54,613 nt of DNA from an uncultured Cytophagaceae bacterium (GTDB lineage Bacteria > Bacteroidota > Bacteroidia > Cytophagales > Spirosomataceae), in the NCBI GenBank assembly GCA_903898715.1, contig CAIUGL010000019.1:1-54613 (forward strand), read 5' to 3'. The notes below the pieces were generated by a model, which saw only the letters and a program-made list of their open reading frames with translations, was not told the DNA's origin and made no database searches. Shown one piece after another: positions 34,323 to 43,068 of this stretch (position 1 is the stretch's first letter; every line of letters starts with the position of its first letter). A program made the position numbers and the translations under genes.

Positions 34323-35648
34323 CTAGTACTTAAAAATTTTTTCTCCCGCCATTACCTCTTGCGTCTTCTCATCAAACGTCACACGCTGACCTGTGCGATA
34401 CGCCGCATTCGACATGATCGTTGCGATCGAGTGTTGGTAACCCGCTTCGATTGGCGCATTCGGTGTTTTACGTGAACGAACACATTCCATCCAGTTTTTC
34501 ACGTGGTTGAAAGTCAATGAATCACCACCCGTATCCGCATCGGTTGCTACTTTAGCACCTTCAATTTTCATCGTTGGCAATAAATTCGCCTGCATACCCA
34601 TGGCTTTCGCCTCGCGCTCACGCAATCCACCATTGGGTGAAATGGTATTGGTATCCAAGTTTAATTCACCCGCATTTGAGTAGTAAATTTCCTTCGTTCC
34701 ACCCGCTGAATTGGAGAAGCGCGATGTGAACTGTACTTGGAATCCTTTGTTGCCTTGACCATAATCAAACACCACAGTCATGGTATCTGCGTTCACCCGA
34801 CCATCATTCCATTGGTAAATTCCACCATTGGCAACAACCGAGTTTGGATGCGCTAGGCCTGAGAACCAGTGTACCGTGTCGATTTGGTGTGACATCCATT
34901 GTCCTGGAATTCCAGATGAATAAGGCCAGAATAAACGATACTCTAAATATTTACGTGGGTCAAATTTATCCGCCGGACGGTTCATCAAGAAACGCTTCCA
35001 GTCGATATCTGACTCTTTTAAAATGCTTGTTAATTCAGGGCGTCTCCAACGAGCTGGTTGGTTTACATTCCACATCAACTCCACCATTTTGATGTCACCG
35101 AACTTACCTGATTTGATGAATTCATCAGCAGCCCAATAGTTCTCTCCTGAACGACGCTGCGATCCGATTTGAACAATTTTACCTGATTCTTTCACCGCTT
35201 TCAATACCGCACGGTTATCTTCCATCGTTTCTGCCAATGGTTTCTCTGTATACGTATCGCAACCAGCTTTCACCGCTTCGATCGTATGCAAGGCATGTTG
35301 GAAATCCGCTGTAGAAATAAACACTGCATCGATGCCTTTGGCAGCATATAATTCTTCATTGTTGCGGTATGTTTTAATCGAACCACCCAATTCCTTCTCT
35401 AAAAATGCTTTTCCTTCATCACGTCTACGATTCCATAAATCCGATAACGCCACCATCTCAAAGTTCATTCCCTTCGCTAGGGCCTTGAATGGAGGAACAT
35501 GTGAGGCACGGTGACGGTCTGAAAAACCCACACACGCCACACGAACGCGATCGTTCGCGCCAATAATCTTACTGTATGACTTGGGACTAAATGCAAGAGT
35601 ACCCAATGTCGCTAATGCTCCTTTTTGAATAAATGATCTTCTTTCCAT
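34323..35648 (-). CDS. Gfo/Idh/MocA-family oxidoreductase with Tat signal
   Basis: A 441-residue protein whose N-terminus is a twin-arginine signal (MERRSFIQKGALATLGTLAF), so it is exported folded with its nucleotide. The Rossmann domain follows (RVRVACVGFSDR near residue 35), then the conserved TEKPLAETMEDN, in which EKP is the family catalytic motif, near residue 135. A C-terminal substrate domain has HQIDTVHWFSGLAHP. Periplasmic enzymes of this type in Bacteroidota oxidise or re-reduce sugar hydroxyls, and a neighbouring DUF1080 gene (8 bases upstream) belongs to the 3-keto-glycoside hydrolysis group. Its stop codon TAG lies at the very edge of repeat tract B. The sugar substrate is unknown. 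Confidence 0.9.
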   Translation of the reverse strand: MERRSFIQKGALATLGTLAFSPKSYSKIIGANDRVRVACVGFSDRHRASHVPPFKALAKGMNFEMVALSDLWNRRRDEGKAFLEKELGGSIKTYRNNEELYAAKGIDAVFISTADFQHALHTIEAVKAGCDTYTEKPLAETMEDNRAVLKAVKESGKIVQIGSQRRSGENYWAADEFIKSGKFGDIKMVELMWNVNQPARWRRPELTSILKESDIDWKRFLMNRPADKFDPRKYLEYRLFWPYSSGIPGQWMSHQIDTVHWFSGLAHPNSVVANGGIYQWNDGRVNADTMTVVFDYGQGNKGFQVQFTSRFSNSAGGTKEIYYSNAGELNLDTNTISPNGGLREREAKAMGMQANLLPTMKIEGAKVATDADTGGDSLTFNHVKNWMECVRSRKTPNAPIEAGYQHSIATIMSNAAYRTGQRVTFDEKTQEVMAGEKIFKY

Positions 35649-35656
35649 GATAAGGT

Positions 35657-37024
35657 TTAGTTAATTTCTCTGATTTTGATGTTTTTGTAAAACACGGAAT
35701 CCCCGTGCTCCTGAAATAAGATTGCTCCTTTGTCTTGAGCGCCGTAACCCGGCCATTTAGCATGCTTACTGTGCGCGACAAGTACCTTGAAAATGTTGCT
35801 CTTACGTTCGTATTCCAATACTTTAAACCCGTTCAACCAATGTTGTACGATGTTGTTTGGATATACAATAATCCGTCCTTGATTCCATTCGCCAATCTTC
35901 TTTTGAAAACGCGGCTCTGGTTTGTTAGATGGAATGATGTCATATAAACTAGCCAGTGTGCGATTGCCCACTGTCCCTAATTTCGCATCCGGGTGCTTGG
36001 CATCATCTAATACTTGATATTCTAATCCAATGGCCGACATCCCCGAATTGTACGTTTCATTCACGAAATACTTAACACCGGAATTAGCTCCTTCGGTCAA
36101 TTTAAATTCAAACGTTAATTCAAAACTACCAAACTGCTCGTTCGTCAAAATGTCTCCACCATTACCCGACTCCTTACCACCTGAAGAATTCACGTGTAAA
36201 GTTCCATCTTCAACGGTCCATACGGATGGAGGAGCCGTCGTTTTAAATGCCGAACGGAATCCAGTCAAGTCTTTTCCATTGAACAATAACTTGAATCCTG
36301 CCGCTTTTTCTTGCTCAGATAAGGTATTTAAGGTATAATTCTCAACAACCGTTTTGCCATCAATTGGGCGTGGCTGCATGTCTTTTCCTGTTTGAATGCG
36401 GATATTTTTCCACATCACTTGCATGCCTGCTTTCATCTCGCCATAAATCGCATGTACTTGAAATGCGATAAAGCCTTTGGCCGTCATATCATCTACTAAG
36501 TAAGTCACAGGAACATCATTGATCCACGTACGAATCGTACTGCCAATGGCCTCAACGCGGTAGTGATTCCAAACATCTCCTAACTTAAATGCTTTTTTAG
36601 CTTCAGGCTTACCCTCGTTTTGAGATAACCAGCCACGACGGGATTCGTCGTAGATACCGCCCGACCAGCCACGCGTCGACGGATCGATTTCAGCTTGGTA
36701 GCCGTGTACACGTCCATTTTGGTATTCGGGAATTGATAAACTTCTGAACTGCACGCCTGAATTCATCTTGTTATCTACTTTAACATCGAATTCAAGGATA
36801 AAATCACCGTATTCTTGTTCGGTGGCCATGAAAGAATTTGGCGTATTGGCTACGGTAGTTCCTACCATAACACCATCTTTCACTTCATATTTTGCTTGAC
36901 CATTTAGTTGTTTGAACCCTTTAAAGGTTTTTCCATCAAATAAATTAGTCCACTTTTGCGCATTTGATTGTAATGAAACGCACAAGAGTGCCGCGCTGAG
37001 CGCAATCAGTAATTGTTTTTTCAT
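35657..37024 (-). CDS. double DUF1080 (3-keto-disaccharide hydrolase-type) protein
   Basis: A 455-residue exported protein: signal peptide (residues 1-22, ending in SNAQ) and two concanavalin-like DUF1080 domains. The first starts at KWTNLFDGKTFKGFKQLNG (about residue 25), the second at GFKLLFNGKDLTGFRSAFK (about 243). Each shows the typical FDGK/FNGK-L/F-xGF opening and a later GRVHGYQAEIDPS or LEYQVLDDAKHPD. The family includes hydrolases of 3-keto-disaccharides and glycosides. With the Gfo/Idh oxidoreductase gene, eight bases downstream, it would form a pair that oxidises a glycoside at C3 and then cleaves it, both outside the cytoplasm. This is inferred from family knowledge. The promoter region is shared with the divergent metZ gene. 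Confidence 0.9.
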   Translation of the reverse strand: MKKQLLIALSAALLCVSLQSNAQKWTNLFDGKTFKGFKQLNGQAKYEVKDGVMVGTTVANTPNSFMATEQEYGDFILEFDVKVDNKMNSGVQFRSLSIPEYQNGRVHGYQAEIDPSTRGWSGGIYDESRRGWLSQNEGKPEAKKAFKLGDVWNHYRVEAIGSTIRTWINDVPVTYLVDDMTAKGFIAFQVHAIYGEMKAGMQVMWKNIRIQTGKDMQPRPIDGKTVVENYTLNTLSEQEKAAGFKLLFNGKDLTGFRSAFKTTAPPSVWTVEDGTLHVNSSGGKESGNGGDILTNEQFGSFELTFEFKLTEGANSGVKYFVNETYNSGMSAIGLEYQVLDDAKHPDAKLGTVGNRTLASLYDIIPSNKPEPRFQKKIGEWNQGRIIVYPNNIVQHWLNGFKVLEYERKSNIFKVLVAHSKHAKWPGYGAQDKGAILFQEHGDSVFYKNIKIREIN

Positions 37025-37164
37025 AGTTCTATTTTATTGTATCCTAAAGGAATCAATTCGGCGAAATTTACTCATTTATCTTGAAATAATTCAGTTGGCT
37101 TATATGCATCTTTCCGGACTAAAAATACTGAATGCCGAATAGGCACGATTTCCCACTATTCTAT

Positions 37165-37172
37165 TACTTTTG
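37165..37172 (+). promoter_or_regulatory. candidate -7 box of metZ/nuoH
   Basis: TACTTTTG is an exact match to the Bacteroidota -7 consensus TAnnTTTG, 20 bases before the ATG at 37193, so the leader would be about 10-15 bases. A clear TTG at -33 is not seen. I see no SAM riboswitch in the 168-base divergent region. Confidence 0.4.
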
Positions 37173-37192
37173 TAGATTAATTTTTGAGACTG

Positions 37193-38359
37193 ATGCAAAA
37201 ACAAACGAAAGCCATTCGGATTCAAGCCGAAAGATCCCATAATCGCGAACATTCTGTCCCACTTTATTTAACGTCAAGCTTTACGTTCGATGATGCGGAA
37301 GAAGGAAGAGCCATTTTTGCAGAGGAAAAGTCTGGCAATATCTACTCACGTTACATGAATCCCAATGTGGATGAATTCGTAGAGAAAATGGTGATGCTGG
37401 AGAATGCCGAGGATGGTTTAGCCTTCTCAACAGGCATGGCAGCCATTTTTGCTTCCATGGCCGGATTACTAAAAGCAGGCGATCACATCGTTGCTTCTAA
37501 TGCGTTATTCGGTTCTTGCATTCAAATTTTAACTAAGATTACGGCCAAATGGGGCATTGAATGCACTTTTGTTCCAGGGGCAGATTTAAAGGCTTGGGAA
37601 GCAGCGATTCAGCCTAATACCAAATTTTTCTTTTGTGAATCACCTTCGAATCCAGGTTTAGAACTCATCGACTTGCCTGCACTAGCTGCCTTGAAAAAAG
37701 GACGCGATATCGTGTTAGCGGTCGATAATTGTTTTGCTACGCCCATTTTACAAACTCCATTAGACTTAGGTGCCGACTTAGTCATTCATTCGGCCACTAA
37801 ATACATTGATGGCCAAGGCCGGGTACTAGGTGGTGTTATCTGTGGAAAGAAAGTATACCTCGATGAAATTCGATTCTTTGCACGTCACACCGGTCCTTCG
37901 TTATCTCCATTTAATGCGTGGATCCTTTCGAAGAGTTTAGAATTATTAGACTTACGGATGCAGAAACATTCGGAAAACGCACAAGCACTCGCCGAAGCTT
38001 TGGAAGGCCATGCAGCGCTAAATGCTGTAAAATACCCCTTTTTGAAGTCACACCCCCAATATGAGTTAGCTAAACGCCAAATGAAATACGGCGGTGGTAT
38101 CTTAACGATCGATATTAAAGGTGGCTTCGAAAAAGTAGTTGCCTTCAGTAAGGCGTTAAAAATAGCTTCTATTTCACCTAATTTAGGTGATTCGCGTACG
38201 ATCATGACGCATCCTGCATCTACGACGCACGCCAAAATTGCTCCCGAAGAAAAAATTTCCCTAGGTATTACCGAAGGTCTTGTTCGTATTGCCGTTGGCC
38301 TTGAATCCATCGAAGATCTCAAAGCCGATTTCTTACAAGCTTTAAACGCGATTAACTAA
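37193..38359 (+). CDS. metZ: O-succinylhomoserine sulfhydrylase-type PLP enzyme
   Basis: The ATG at 37193 (MQKQTKAIRIQAERSHNREH) gives 388 residues; an in-frame TTG nine bases earlier is less likely. It is a Cys/Met metabolism PLP enzyme (cystathionine gamma-synthase fold). Motifs are YLTSSFTFDDAEEG, YSRYMNPNVDEFVEKM, the substrate loop AFSTGMAAIFASM, AVDNCFATPILQTP with the conserved Asp, and DLVIHSATKYIDGQG with the PLP-binding lysine. The HSATKYIDGQGRVLGG sequence is typical of MetZ, which makes homocysteine directly from O-succinyl- or O-acetylhomoserine and sulfide. Cystathionine gamma-synthase is the alternative. The stop shares one base with the start of nuoH (TAATG), so the two are coupled. 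Confidence 0.88.
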   Translation: MQKQTKAIRIQAERSHNREHSVPLYLTSSFTFDDAEEGRAIFAEEKSGNIYSRYMNPNVDEFVEKMVMLENAEDGLAFSTGMAAIFASMAGLLKAGDHIVASNALFGSCIQILTKITAKWGIECTFVPGADLKAWEAAIQPNTKFFFCESPSNPGLELIDLPALAALKKGRDIVLAVDNCFATPILQTPLDLGADLVIHSATKYIDGQGRVLGGVICGKKVYLDEIRFFARHTGPSLSPFNAWILSKSLELLDLRMQKHSENAQALAEALEGHAALNAVKYPFLKSHPQYELAKRQMKYGGGILTIDIKGGFEKVVAFSKALKIASISPNLGDSRTIMTHPASTTHAKIAPEEKISLGITEGLVRIAVGLESIEDLKADFLQALNAIN

Positions 38360-39447
38360 TGTTCATCGCGCTTCTCATATGCTTAGCTTTGTTGACAATC
38401 AATGTCATCATCGGCGTATATGTCGAGCGTAAACTTTCTGCATTTATTCAGGATCGTTTGGGTCCTATGGAGGTAGGAAAATGGGGATTATTGCAAGTAT
38501 TTGCTGATCTACTCAAATTAATTCAAAAGGAGGATATCGTTCCGTCCGCGGCCCAAAAGCGCCTTTTTCTGCTAGCGCCTTGGATTATCTTTTTATCTAT
38601 TTTTGGTGCATTTTCCGTCATCCCCCTCAGTTCTGGAACCTGGCTACAAGGCAGTCAAACTGAAATGGGCGTCATGTTGTTTATGGGCATTGTTTCCTTA
38701 GATACCTTGGGGATTTTGTTGGCAGGGTGGACCTCCAACAATAAATATTCGCTCTTGGGTGCGATTCGTTCTGCGGCCCAATTAGTTTCCTTTGAAATTC
38801 CACTTGGCTTGACGATTTTGTGTGTGGTGATGGTATCTGGAAGTTTGAATTTGCAGGATATTGCGGGCCAACAAGGCATTTTCTCGCCGGATGTTCAGTA
38901 TTTATTTGGTATTAAAGCGCTAGGAATTGAGGTGCAGGGAATTGGGGGGATATTGACCTGGAATGTCGTGCGCATGCCATTCTTCTTTATTTTGTTTATT
39001 ATTTATTTCATCGCCTCGCTCGCTGAGGCCAATCGCGCCCCTTTTGATATTCCAGAAGCAGAATCCGAACTGGTAGGAGGTTTTCATACGGAATATGCCG
39101 GTATGCGCTGGGCCTTATTATTTCTATCGGAGTATGGCATGATGCTTTTGGTGAGCATTTTGGGAGTTATTCTATTCTGGGGTGCTTGGTATTCGCCATT
39201 GCCTAATGTGGGTTCTGTACGTTTGGCCGACTGGACAAATGGGGTTCCCGGGTCGATTCATGCGACTATTCTGGGTTTCGTTTGGCTGATGCTCAAATCC
39301 TATGTACTTATTGCGCTGCAAATGTGGATCCGATGGACATTACCTCGTTTGCGCGTAGATCAATTCATGCACTTGTGTTGGAAGGTACTCATTCCTTTCA
39401 CGTTGGCTTTCGTCGCAATTTCAGCCTTTTGGTCGCAACTCGGGTGA
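38359..39447 (+). CDS. nuoH: NADH-quinone oxidoreductase subunit H
   Basis: A 362-residue membrane protein with about eight helices, the quinone-site subunit of respiratory complex I. Family motifs are VYVERKLSAFIQDRLGPMEVG (the conserved ERKxxAxxQxRxGP), LLQVFADLLKLIQKEDIVP, SAAQLVSFEIPLG, and RAPFDIPEAESELVGGFHTEYAG followed by MRWALLFLSEYG. Length and motifs are complete. The gene stands alone: no other nuo gene lies within several kilobases on either side, and it is joined to metZ by a one-base overlap, which is an odd context. Either nuoH has been relocated out of the nuo operon in this lineage, or a second copy exists elsewhere. Confidence 0.96.
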   Translation: MFIALLICLALLTINVIIGVYVERKLSAFIQDRLGPMEVGKWGLLQVFADLLKLIQKEDIVPSAAQKRLFLLAPWIIFLSIFGAFSVIPLSSGTWLQGSQTEMGVMLFMGIVSLDTLGILLAGWTSNNKYSLLGAIRSAAQLVSFEIPLGLTILCVVMVSGSLNLQDIAGQQGIFSPDVQYLFGIKALGIEVQGIGGILTWNVVRMPFFFILFIIYFIASLAEANRAPFDIPEAESELVGGFHTEYAGMRWALLFLSEYGMMLLVSILGVILFWGAWYSPLPNVGSVRLADWTNGVPGSIHATILGFVWLMLKSYVLIALQMWIRWTLPRLRVDQFMHLCWKVLIPFTLAFVAISAFWSQLG

Positions 39448-39501
39448 GAGAAGTCTAATTAAATGCGTATCATTACCGTTTGCTAACTATTCTGTTAACC
39501 T

Positions 39502-41904
39502 ATGTATAAAGTATTTACCCGCCTGTTGTTGCTGGGATTGATTGGTGTCTACACGAATCTAAGCGCTCAAGAGTATAATCTTCCTATTTTAAGTGGTCAA
39601 GTAATCGATGCACAATCGGGTGATCCCTTGATAGGTGCTGTAATCTCGGTCGACTTTAAAAAGTCAGGAGCGACAACAGATGCCAAAGGTTTCTTTAAAA
39701 TTCCACTTCCTGTAGGAGAATATATTGTCAAAGTGAGCAATGTGGGGTATAATCCCTTCCGCACAAAAATTTATGTCAAAGCGGATGTGGTTCTCAATGT
39801 GGAGCTTAATGATGTAACGAAGCAATTGGAAGAGGTAATTGTATCTGCTTCCACGAGCAAAAAAGATATCCAAACACCTTCGTTAGGTGTGACTGTTCTA
39901 AGTTTAAAAGGGATTAAAAAATTGCCTACCATGATGGGTGAAGTGGACGTGATTCGTAGCCTTCAGTCATTGCCGGGTGTTTCTTCTGTAGGTGAAGGGG
40001 CTAATGGTTTGAATATTCGTGGTTCGAATGTGGATCAAAACCTGATCTTTATTGACGATACCCCTATTTTTAACCCGACGCACATGTTTGGTTTATTCTC
40101 GGTTTTTGCCTCGGATGCCATTCGTGATTTGGAGTTGTATAAAGGTGGTATTCCATCTCGTTTTGGTGGTAGAACGGCATCGGTGCTTGATATAAAAATG
40201 ATTGAGCCTAATACGGAGAAGTTTAAAATGCAAGGGGGTATTGGTTTGGTTTCTAACCGAATCATGGCCGAGATTCCCGTGATTAAAGAAAAACTTTCTG
40301 TACTCGTAGCCGGCCGCTTGTCGGCAAATGATTTCTTATTCAAATCCTTTGCACCCGACAACCTGAAAAACATTCGTGCGAATTTCTCAGATATTGCCAC
40401 TAAGATTTACTTTCGACCTAATACCAAAAATACGATTTCCGTATCTGCCTATCTGAGTAACGACTACTACCGGGTAGACTCATTATTCAGTATTGAAAAT
40501 GTGGTAGCGAAACAAACTTCGTTTGATTATGGCCATAAAAATGGCTCATTTCATTGGAATCATTATTTTTCGCCGAAGTTAAATATGCTGGTGAGTGCAG
40601 CCGTATCTAATTATGTGACTAAAACGTATGCGCCAGATTCTGTTAATACCATTGACTTAAATAGTGCCATTTTATATCGCAATGGCTCAATGAGTTTTGA
40701 TTATCAGCCAGTAGAAAATCACAAATTGAATTTTGGTATATCTACCACGCGTTATGATATCAAGCCAGGAACGTTAAATGATGGCATTGTTTCTCGGGTA
40801 GCTACCGTAAAATTGGACGATGAGCAATCGATTGAGGCGGCAGTTTTTGTTGACGATGAGTGGAAGCTCAATGAGAAGTGGACCATTCAGGCAGGTATTC
40901 GTTATACCAAATATTGGCGTATTGGTGCAGGAACGGTGAATACGTATGCGCCCGATTTTATGCCTTCCATCAATACGATTATCTCTAAGAAGACCTATGA
41001 ACCGGGTGAAGTCATGGCCACATACGGTGGTTTTGAGCCTCGTTTGACCATGAAATATTCATTGGCGGAAAATACGACGATGAAGATGGGTTATAACCGT
41101 CAGCAACAATTCTTCCAGTTATTGTCGAATAACACGACGCCATTGCCTACTTCCCGCTGGAAAACGGCTGATTCATTCATTAAGCCTCAGCGAAGTGATT
41201 TTGCAACGATTGGATTCTTTAAAACGTTCAATGAGAATGTCTTTGAGATATCGTTGGAATCGTATTACCGAAATGTGCGCAATACCTTGGATTTTGTGTC
41301 TGGAGCTAATTTGCAGTTGAACCCGAACATTGAAACGCAATTGATTTCTGGAAAATCGAAAGCCTACGGATTTGAGGTGATGTTGCAAAAGAAGAAAGGT
41401 GAAAATTCCGGTTGGATTTCCTATACCTATGCCCGTGCGTTCAATCAAATGATAGGCGATTTTCCTGAAATTCAGTCGATCAACCGCGGAAATTGGTTTG
41501 CCACCAATTATGATAAGCCACATTCATTTAATGTCATGTGGAATATTCAGCCTACGACGCATCATAGTTTTTCATTCACGTTTGCGTATAATACGGGCCG
41601 ACCGTTTTCTTCCCCATCTGGAAGTTATGAAATTGGAGGAAAGAAATATCCCGTGTTTGCTGAGCGAAATAACGATCGCGTTCGCGACTATCATCGCTTA
41701 GATTTTTCTTGGACAATCAATAACCCTTCGATGAAGCATGCGCGCTGGGAGGGAAGCTGGGTGTTTACCGTCTATAACTTGTACGGAAGACAAAATCCGT
41801 ATTCTGTGTTCTTTAAGTCAACAAAAAATGGTCTGCGGGCGTATGAGCTAAGTGTTTTTGCTTCTCCATTTGTGTCGATGACGTACAACTTTAAATTTTT
41901 ATAG
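39502..41904 (+). CDS. TonB-dependent receptor with carboxypeptidase-regulatory-like domain
   Basis: An 800-residue outer-membrane receptor. Signal peptide residues 1-23; CarboxypepD_reg-like domain about 30-110 (LSGQVIDAQSGDPLIGAVIS, GATTDAKGFFKIPLP, IVKVSNVGYNPF). The plug domain is about 125-245 (VDVIRSLQSLPGVSSVGEG, GLNIRGSNVDQNLIFIDDTP, ELYKGGIPSRFGGRTASVLD). The remainder is the 22-strand barrel, ending in FVSMTYNFKFL. It lacks the extended SusC N-terminal region and is followed two bases later by a DUF4249 lipoprotein instead of SusD. This pairing is frequent in Bacteroidota and thought to form an uptake complex for an unknown ligand. hemH lies next, but the link to iron or haem is only suggestive. 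Confidence 0.95.
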   Translation: MYKVFTRLLLLGLIGVYTNLSAQEYNLPILSGQVIDAQSGDPLIGAVISVDFKKSGATTDAKGFFKIPLPVGEYIVKVSNVGYNPFRTKIYVKADVVLNVELNDVTKQLEEVIVSASTSKKDIQTPSLGVTVLSLKGIKKLPTMMGEVDVIRSLQSLPGVSSVGEGANGLNIRGSNVDQNLIFIDDTPIFNPTHMFGLFSVFASDAIRDLELYKGGIPSRFGGRTASVLDIKMIEPNTEKFKMQGGIGLVSNRIMAEIPVIKEKLSVLVAGRLSANDFLFKSFAPDNLKNIRANFSDIATKIYFRPNTKNTISVSAYLSNDYYRVDSLFSIENVVAKQTSFDYGHKNGSFHWNHYFSPKLNMLVSAAVSNYVTKTYAPDSVNTIDLNSAILYRNGSMSFDYQPVENHKLNFGISTTRYDIKPGTLNDGIVSRVATVKLDDEQSIEAAVFVDDEWKLNEKWTIQAGIRYTKYWRIGAGTVNTYAPDFMPSINTIISKKTYEPGEVMATYGGFEPRLTMKYSLAENTTMKMGYNRQQQFFQLLSNNTTPLPTSRWKTADSFIKPQRSDFATIGFFKTFNENVFEISLESYYRNVRNTLDFVSGANLQLNPNIETQLISGKSKAYGFEVMLQKKKGENSGWISYTYARAFNQMIGDFPEIQSINRGNWFATNYDKPHSFNVMWNIQPTTHHSFSFTFAYNTGRPFSSPSGSYEIGGKKYPVFAERNNDRVRDYHRLDFSWTINNPSMKHARWEGSWVFTVYNLYGRQNPYSVFFKSTKNGLRAYELSVFASPFVSMTYNFKFL

Positions 41905-41906
41905 CC

Positions 41907-43049
41907 ATGCCTATTAAATATATACCCTTATTTTTTGCAGCCCTTTTATTTTCGTGTGTACAGCCCATTGAAAATTTTGTTCAAAAAGATTCAAACTCGT
42001 ACATGACCATTGAAGCTGATATCTCCGATGATCCTGAATTGTGTAAAGTGCGCATTACTGGATCTGCCAATCGTATTTTGTCTGTACTCGCACAGCCGGT
42101 AACCAAAGCCGAAGTGTACATCATGGATAATAATGGGGTTAAAACGGTCTTTAAAGAGGTAGTGAAGCCTTTGGGCGTGTATTTGCCTCCAGCTGGATTT
42201 AAAGGAAAAGTGGGTGGCTCGTATAAGTTATTTGTGCGGACGCTGGTGGGCGATCAATATGAGAGTACCGTGGAAACAATGAAAGCGGTTCCTGAGATTG
42301 AAAATACGATTGTTCGGTTTGAAGCATTTGAACAATATGCCAAAGTTGACCCACGCCGAGCAGGTTTCACTGTTTATTTAGATTTCAAAGATTTGCCTAC
42401 GGAAGGTGATTACTACATGTGGAATTGGAGACATTACGAGGCTACACAATTTTGTGCCACGTGTACCGATGGAGGCAGATTTGACTTTGTACGTACACTT
42501 GATTGTGTGACGCCACGTTTTCCAAGTACAGCTATTTTAAATTACCGCTGCGATGGTAATTGCTGGGATATCACGACCAATAATGATTTGAATGTGTTTG
42601 CTGATGTGCTGACGAATGGGCAGCGGGTGGTAGGCCGACAAGTCGCGCGGTTGCCTTTTGATGGATATGGCTCCTATTATTTTCGTTTAGAGCAACGTTC
42701 TGTGACAAAAAACACCTATAATTTTTACCAATCTTTGATTTCATCGGTACAATCTAGCGGTTCCTTGTTTGATGTTCCTGCTGAAACGCGTTTTAGCTTA
42801 AACATTAAATCAATAACTAAGCCAAATGAGCGTGTATTAGGTATTTTTAATGTGTTCTCTGTTCGGAAGCGAATTTTTAACATTGATCGAACGAAAAATA
42901 TTCCAGATGGATATACTCCCATTACCTTTCCGATTCCCGGCGATACCTATGCTTGCCCTCCGGGGACAACTAATTGCCAGGATAAAACACCTTGTGTAGA
43001 AGGTCCGACGCGAACAAAAATCACTCCAGAAGGTTGGGTGTTCAGATAA
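41907..43049 (+). CDS. DUF4249 lipoprotein
   Basis: A 380-residue lipoprotein: the signal MPIKYIPLFFAALLFSC places the lipidated cysteine at residue 17. The mature protein begins with an Ig-like beta domain (YMTIEADISDDPELCKVRI, typical of DUF4249), followed by a domain with several cysteines. Examples are FCATCTDGG near residue 185, NYRCDGNCWDI near 215, and a final region with TYACPPGTTNCQDKTPC near 350. The Cys pairs suggest disulfides. It directly follows the TonB receptor gene and probably is its surface-exposed partner, as SusD is for SusC. Ligand unknown. hemH begins 19 bases downstream. Confidence 0.9.
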   Translation: MPIKYIPLFFAALLFSCVQPIENFVQKDSNSYMTIEADISDDPELCKVRITGSANRILSVLAQPVTKAEVYIMDNNGVKTVFKEVVKPLGVYLPPAGFKGKVGGSYKLFVRTLVGDQYESTVETMKAVPEIENTIVRFEAFEQYAKVDPRRAGFTVYLDFKDLPTEGDYYMWNWRHYEATQFCATCTDGGRFDFVRTLDCVTPRFPSTAILNYRCDGNCWDITTNNDLNVFADVLTNGQRVVGRQVARLPFDGYGSYYFRLEQRSVTKNTYNFYQSLISSVQSSGSLFDVPAETRFSLNIKSITKPNERVLGIFNVFSVRKRIFNIDRTKNIPDGYTPITFPIPGDTYACPPGTTNCQDKTPCVEGPTRTKITPEGWVFR

Positions 43050-43068
43050 AATAGGCCAACTTTGCGCT

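Larger units (their letters stand above)
33845..34325. repeat. degenerate short-word repeat tract B, long inverted arrangement
   Basis: This 537-base intergenic stretch (33786-34322) contains almost nothing but repeat words. The left part (33845-33983) has CAGTCGCTAGTGGTCAGT, AGTCCGAAGGAAATGAG and GTCTAACGTCCAATGTCC in one orientation. From 33984 to the end the words are mostly in the reverse complement, for example CTAGCGACTGACCACTAGCG at 34006. The tract thus forms a long imperfect inverted repeat. It contains two 73-74 base cassettes (34051 and 34188). The terminal CTAGTACTT holds the stop of the oxidoreductase gene. No start codon with a convincing protein is present. Confidence 0.92.

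Noticed and set aside
37025-37192. SAM riboswitch upstream of metZ
   Set aside because: The region is AT-rich, I find no multi-stem junction or conserved SAM-I/SAM-II core, and an exact -7 box lies only 20 bases before the start codon.
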